This document shows, piece after piece, positions 43,916-46,449 of a DNA stretch of 46,449 nt (position 1 is the first letter of the stretch; each line of letters begins with the position of its first letter). This stretch comes from an uncultured Lachnospiraceae bacterium (lineage in GTDB: Bacteria > Bacillota > Clostridia > Lachnospirales > Lachnospiraceae), in NCBI GenBank assembly GCA_946544235.1, contig CAMNMC010000090.1:1-46449 (forward strand), in the 5' to 3' direction. The notes under the pieces were generated by a model, which did not search any database, was not told the origin of the DNA, and saw only the letters and a list, made by a program, of their open reading frames with translations. A program made the position numbers and the translations under genes.

Positions 43916-44470
43916 ATGGACGAGAGGATTAAAGGATTCTATCTGAAAATCAGCAATAAAATCACCTGCAAGATGGCCATGCGTGTATCAATGACGGAAG
44001 ACGATATAATCATTTTTACGTATCATCTTAGATGTATATTATGTGAGTCTTTAAGATTTTTCATCATGATGATTATTTCCGCCATAGCTGGCAGGTTGGG
44101 AGATTTTATATTCGCATATATTGCAATGAGAATAATAAGATCAACGACTGGAGGATTACATCACAAAAGCTATTTAATGTGTTCACTTCATTCATATTTG
44201 TTTTTTTTGACTATTATTGTTGTTGATTCATATGTTGAATTGAGTGACATGATTTTTATATTTCCGTTATCAATAGCATGTATATTGGTGTTTGGACCGG
44301 CACCATCGAAAGAAAGGGGGAGTTATGGTAAAAAATCCAGGAGACGCTTAAAAATTATTGGTGCATTTTCTGTGATATGTTGCTGGATTTTAACAATGAT
44401 CATGCCGGCGTATGCCAATATTATAACTTATACCTTCGACATTATCATCATACATGGGGTCTACGCTTAG
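43916..44470 (+). CDS. AgrB-like accessory gene regulator protease, C-terminus probably truncated
   Basis: A 184-residue membrane endopeptidase of the AgrB family, which trims and exports cyclic autoinducer peptides. The catalytic motif is intact: R75, GG79-80, His82 and Cys89, with the seven-residue His-Cys spacing of S. aureus AgrB. Several hydrophobic segments follow. After PAYANIITYTF the last membrane helix changes to DIIIIHGVYA and stops, where the DNA enters a C39-like peptidase fragment, so the end looks like a deletion junction. No AgrD peptide gene was found on either side. It may be non-functional or may serve a precursor encoded elsewhere. The kinase and regulator genes run divergently. 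Confidence 0.82.
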   Translation: MDERIKGFYLKISNKITCKMAMRVSMTEDDIIIFTYHLRCILCESLRFFIMMIISAIAGRLGDFIFAYIAMRIIRSTTGGLHHKSYLMCSLHSYLFFLTIIVVDSYVELSDMIFIFPLSIACILVFGPAPSKERGSYGKKSRRRLKIIGAFSVICCWILTMIMPAYANIITYTFDIIIIHGVYA

Positions 44471-44732
44471 TTCGGCTGTAAATGACTGGTCACCCTCAGT
44501 GAGTAAGATGGTGACAGAGATAAATGCTGATCGACCATTTTTATTGGGGTTTGCTGCGGGAAGTACTATTTTTTCATATAGCACTACGGTTGGACATATG
44601 ACAATGTGTGTAGGTTATACGACGGCTGGAACAATCAGTTACTCGATTGTTGTAGATGGACATTCAACGAATACGGTGACGAAAATGTGGACAAGCTATA
44701 ATGATTTTATGTGCAAGGTTTATATGAATTAA
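44427..44732 (+). pseudogene. C39/papain-like peptidase C-terminal fragment
   Basis: An open frame begins after a stop at 44424 and overlaps the end of the agrB-like gene. It encodes INADRPFLLGFAAG ... VGHMTMCVGYTT ... VVDGHS, the pattern of the C-terminal half of C39-like or streptopain-like cysteine peptidases, with the catalytic His in GHM. The N-terminal half with the Cys is missing. The ATG at 44454 has no ribosome site. This is probably a remnant created by the same deletion that trimmed AgrB. The family assignment is from motif pattern only. Confidence 0.6.
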
Positions 44733-44758
44733 AAACATTGCTGAGAGGTTAGTTGATA

Positions 44759-45175
44759 ATGCGAAAAGTTATATTGATCTTGATATCTGTAATATTTATG
44801 TTATCAGGATGTTCGAGGGCAAAAAACGACATGGAAAAGAATACTGGTGAAACACCTACGGGATATGATGGCCCGATACATTCGGAGTACATTTTTGTCA
44901 AAGGACAGTTATATATATGTGCATACACTGTTATACACACAGATAATATTCAGGAAGAAATAGTGAAACTGGGTGAGGTTATCAAACAGGATGAATATCA
45001 TTTTCCTGATGAAGAGTATGAGGCAACGCATGTTCCGGTTGGAACACCGATATATCAGATTGGAGATAATATTTATGTGTCATATGATGGTGAGTATTAT
45101 CAACAATACCATGCGGCTACAGAAAATGGAATGCCGGTCGAAGAATTAAACTCGGATAATAAGATAACGACTTAA
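44759..45175 (+). CDS. Small lipoprotein, first domain of an interrupted two-domain protein
   Basis: A 138-residue lipoprotein with signal MRKVILILISVIFMLSGC (lipobox LSGC). The mature part is one domain of about 110 residues starting TGETPTGYDGP, with GQLYICAYTVI, EIVKLGEV and HVPVGTPIYQIGDNIYV. The family is not recognised. A TAA at 45173 stops translation, and the very next codons in the same frame begin a second copy of the domain, so the ancestral product was probably longer. The ATG at 44759 has GAGAGG 10 nt upstream; a TTG at 44753 is an alternative start. Confidence 0.75.
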   Translation: MRKVILILISVIFMLSGCSRAKNDMEKNTGETPTGYDGPIHSEYIFVKGQLYICAYTVIHTDNIQEEIVKLGEVIKQDEYHFPDEEYEATHVPVGTPIYQIGDNIYVSYDGEYYQQYHAATENGMPVEELNSDNKITT

Positions 45176-45496
45176 CAGACTGATACCGGAGAGACACCAA
45201 CAGGTTATCCGAATGGGACGCTACAGGAAGAGTATCTCTTTGTGAATGGAAAATTGTATGTTTGTGCATACGAAGCTGTTAAAGAAGGCAGGCTTAATGG
45301 AGAAATTGTTAAGCTAGGCGAAGTGACAAAGGAAGATGACAGGAATTATCCTGATGAGGAATTTGAAGCCGCTCATGTGCCGGTAGGAACAGCTGTATAT
45401 AGTGTCGGGGATAAAATATACACCTACGGTGGACCGGATTACGCTGGGCAGGTGTATTATCGCCTTTTCAGGGAATGTACGAATATAGAGGAATAA
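45176..45496 (+). pseudogene. Second lipoprotein domain cut off by an in-frame stop
   Basis: Directly after the TAA the same frame continues QTDTGETPTGYPNG, KLYVCAYEAV, EIVKLGEV and HVPVGTAVYSVGDKIY to a TAA at 45494. It parallels the first domain with a period of about 113 codons. It has no signal peptide and no ribosome site; a GTG at 45242 is the only internal start candidate. It is expressed only if the stop is read through or is an error. Confidence 0.75.
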
Positions 45497-45574
45497 TACG
45501 GAATCACAAATGAATATGAATAGTCGGTAATCTGACATTGTAACCATATGATTTTTTTAAACATACACTAAAAC

Positions 45575-45620
45575 ACTGCATGATCTGTGAAATGACAGAC
45601 ACGGATCATGCAGTTTTTTT
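45575..45620 (+). terminator. Intrinsic terminator after the lipoprotein region
   Basis: ACTGCATGATCTGTG pairs with 45600-45614 with one G-U wobble on the + strand and is followed by seven T. Confidence 0.92.
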
Positions 45621-45721
45621 GTGTAGATAATGAGCCAAGTGGCTGCATGCAGTATCAGTATAAAGAACATAAAGGATTTATCAATTGTTAAGAATTATAA
45701 AAGACAAATGTATTTATATTG

Positions 45722-45730
45722 TGTTATAAT
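45722..45730 (+). promoter_or_regulatory. Extended -10 promoter for the nucleoside kinase gene
   Basis: TGTTATAAT, identical to the element before the DUF624 gene. The -35 region is weak. The leader to the ATG is about 95 nt. Confidence 0.6.
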
Positions 45731-45829
45731 TGATAATGCAGTATCAGGTGTATGAGTATCAATGCTAACATCTTATATTGGCAAGGGTTATGAATAGCAA
45801 TAGTATTTCTGGATTGAGGAAGGAGTACG

Positions 45830-46449
45830 ATGGAGAAGGTAAATATCAGATATATTGCAGGCGATAAAACAGGTCAGGTGAGTGTTGATCAATTGACGGA
45901 ACTATCATTTCTGGCTGAACTTGTTGTGCCTGAAAAAAAGAAGGACTTTATAGCGGCGACTGTTGACGGAAAGCTTCGCGAGATGAATTTCTTCCTGGAG
46001 AATAACTCTGATGTGGAATTCATTGGAATAGATACGACTATAGGCTTTGATATCTATAAGAGGGGGCTCACTCTTCTTATGATGAAGGCGTTTGATGATG
46101 CTCTGCAGGGCAGACCGGATTATAATATTGATGTAATGTATTCGCTGGGCAAGGGTTATTTCTGCCGTATCAGCGACAATATAAGGCTCACTGATGAGCT
46201 GATAAATGATGTTAAAAACAGGATGAAGGAGCTTGTCGAGGATGACCTTCCGATCGATAAGAGATCCTTCAGTTCGGATGAGGCGAGAATGAAATTTGCG
46301 TCTATGGGTCTTAAGGACAAGGTTAAGCTCCTTAATTTCAGACGTGTTTCAAGGATCAATCTCTATAATCTCGCCGGATATTATGATTATTTTTATGGTT
46401 ACATGCCGTCTTCAACGGGTTATCTCAAGGCTTTTGATCTGGTGAGATA
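45830..46449 (+). CDS. Nucleoside kinase with TGS-like N-terminus (partial, runs off the window)
   Basis: The first 206 codons of a gene cut by the right edge. The product begins MEKVNIRYIAGDKTGQ and continues through a ThrRS-like TGS/second-additional-domain region (GIDTTIGFDIYKRGLTLLMMKAF) to FYGYMPSSTGYLKAFDLV. This is the known architecture of clostridial uridine-kinase-like nucleoside kinases of roughly 550 residues, with a tRNA-synthetase-type N-terminal region before the kinase domain. The P-loop kinase part lies outside the window. AAGGAG sits just before the ATG, with an extended -10 promoter upstream. Confidence 0.85.
   Translation, partial: MEKVNIRYIAGDKTGQVSVDQLTELSFLAELVVPEKKKDFIAATVDGKLREMNFFLENNSDVEFIGIDTTIGFDIYKRGLTLLMMKAFDDALQGRPDYNIDVMYSLGKGYFCRISDNIRLTDELINDVKNRMKELVEDDLPIDKRSFSSDEARMKFASMGLKDKVKLLNFRRVSRINLYNLAGYYDYFYGYMPSSTGYLKAFDLVR

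Larger units (their letters stand above)
45497..45829. other. Gene-free stretch with terminator and promoter
   Basis: This holds a strong terminator (45575-45620) and a TGn-extended -10 promoter (45722-45730). Otherwise it is AT-rich with no supported small ORF, tRNA or further repeat. Confidence 0.6.

Noticed and set aside
43757-44760. Search for an AgrD-type peptide gene around the agrB-like gene
   Set aside because: No short frame with a ribosome site and a Cys followed by an acidic Pro-containing tail was found on either strand.

Overview
The window reads as a chromosomal segment of a Gram-positive anaerobe of the Clostridia, most likely Lachnospiraceae (Butyrivibrio/Roseburia-like). I infer this from the gene content: a dgt-dnaG-rpoD-trmK block, lipoprotein serpins, a eukaryotic-type NADP isocitrate dehydrogenase next to citrate synthase, an ATPase-less sugar ABC transporter with a DUF624 partner, an AgrB-type locus and a TGS-domain nucleoside kinase. 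GGAGG ribosome sites, frequent GTG/TTG starts, diderm-free lipoprotein signals and a sortase signal fit this. No rRNA, tRNA or CRISPR array was seen.

Layout. 1-7.6 kb: a Na/phosphate symporter with a PhoU tail, a decayed Tn916-type integrase, a low-molecular-weight tyrosine phosphatase coupled to a Uup-like ABC-F ATPase, a tandem-domain polyphosphate kinase 2 and a Cof-type HAD phosphatase. 7.7-13.5 kb: icd, a 1039-residue J-domain/TPR protein and citrate synthase. 13.5-22.1 kb: an ECF-like sigma factor and its probable membrane anti-sigma, then two lipoprotein serpins flanking a convergent 1156-residue protein of unknown function. 22.1-28.0 kb: cytoplasmic alpha-amylase, a TrpR-like regulator, a CBS/CorC membrane protein, a DUF1836 protein with a histone-H1-like tail and a second ABC-F protein with one degenerate ATP site. 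28.3-35.6 kb: a divergent membrane protein, a sugar-binding lipoprotein, two permeases, a DUF624 protein and a PrsA/SurA-like lipoprotein. 35.9-36.3 kb: a frameshifted sortase-anchored surface protein. 36.5-41.7 kb: dgt, dnaG, rpoD, trmK. 41.7-45.5 kb: a divergent LytTR/GHKL two-component system and AgrB-like peptidase, with gene debris beyond it. The 3' edge cuts a nucleoside kinase.

The most interesting structure is non-coding. At least three, possibly five, intergenic hairpins (7.6, 16.7, 23.95, 28.1 and 40.7 kb) have different but self-complementary stems around a conserved loop core, GARGGYGTATTTYAYCTWC. In the three clear copies the core abuts the 5' arm, and every stem imperfection is a G-U wobble on the core strand, which suggests an RNA-level constraint. 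A separate hairpin cluster at 20.3-20.5 kb has duplicated right arms that allow mutually exclusive pairings. On the protein side, the sigma/anti-sigma/serpin/unknown/serpin cluster is the best candidate for an undescribed surface-defence or regulation module.

Decay is frequent: the integrase (two single-base frameshifts), the surface protein (frameshift near G runs), the last AgrB helix and a headless C39-like fragment, and a two-domain lipoprotein split by one in-frame TAA. These could be real decay, phase variation or sequencing errors, and each is flagged separately.
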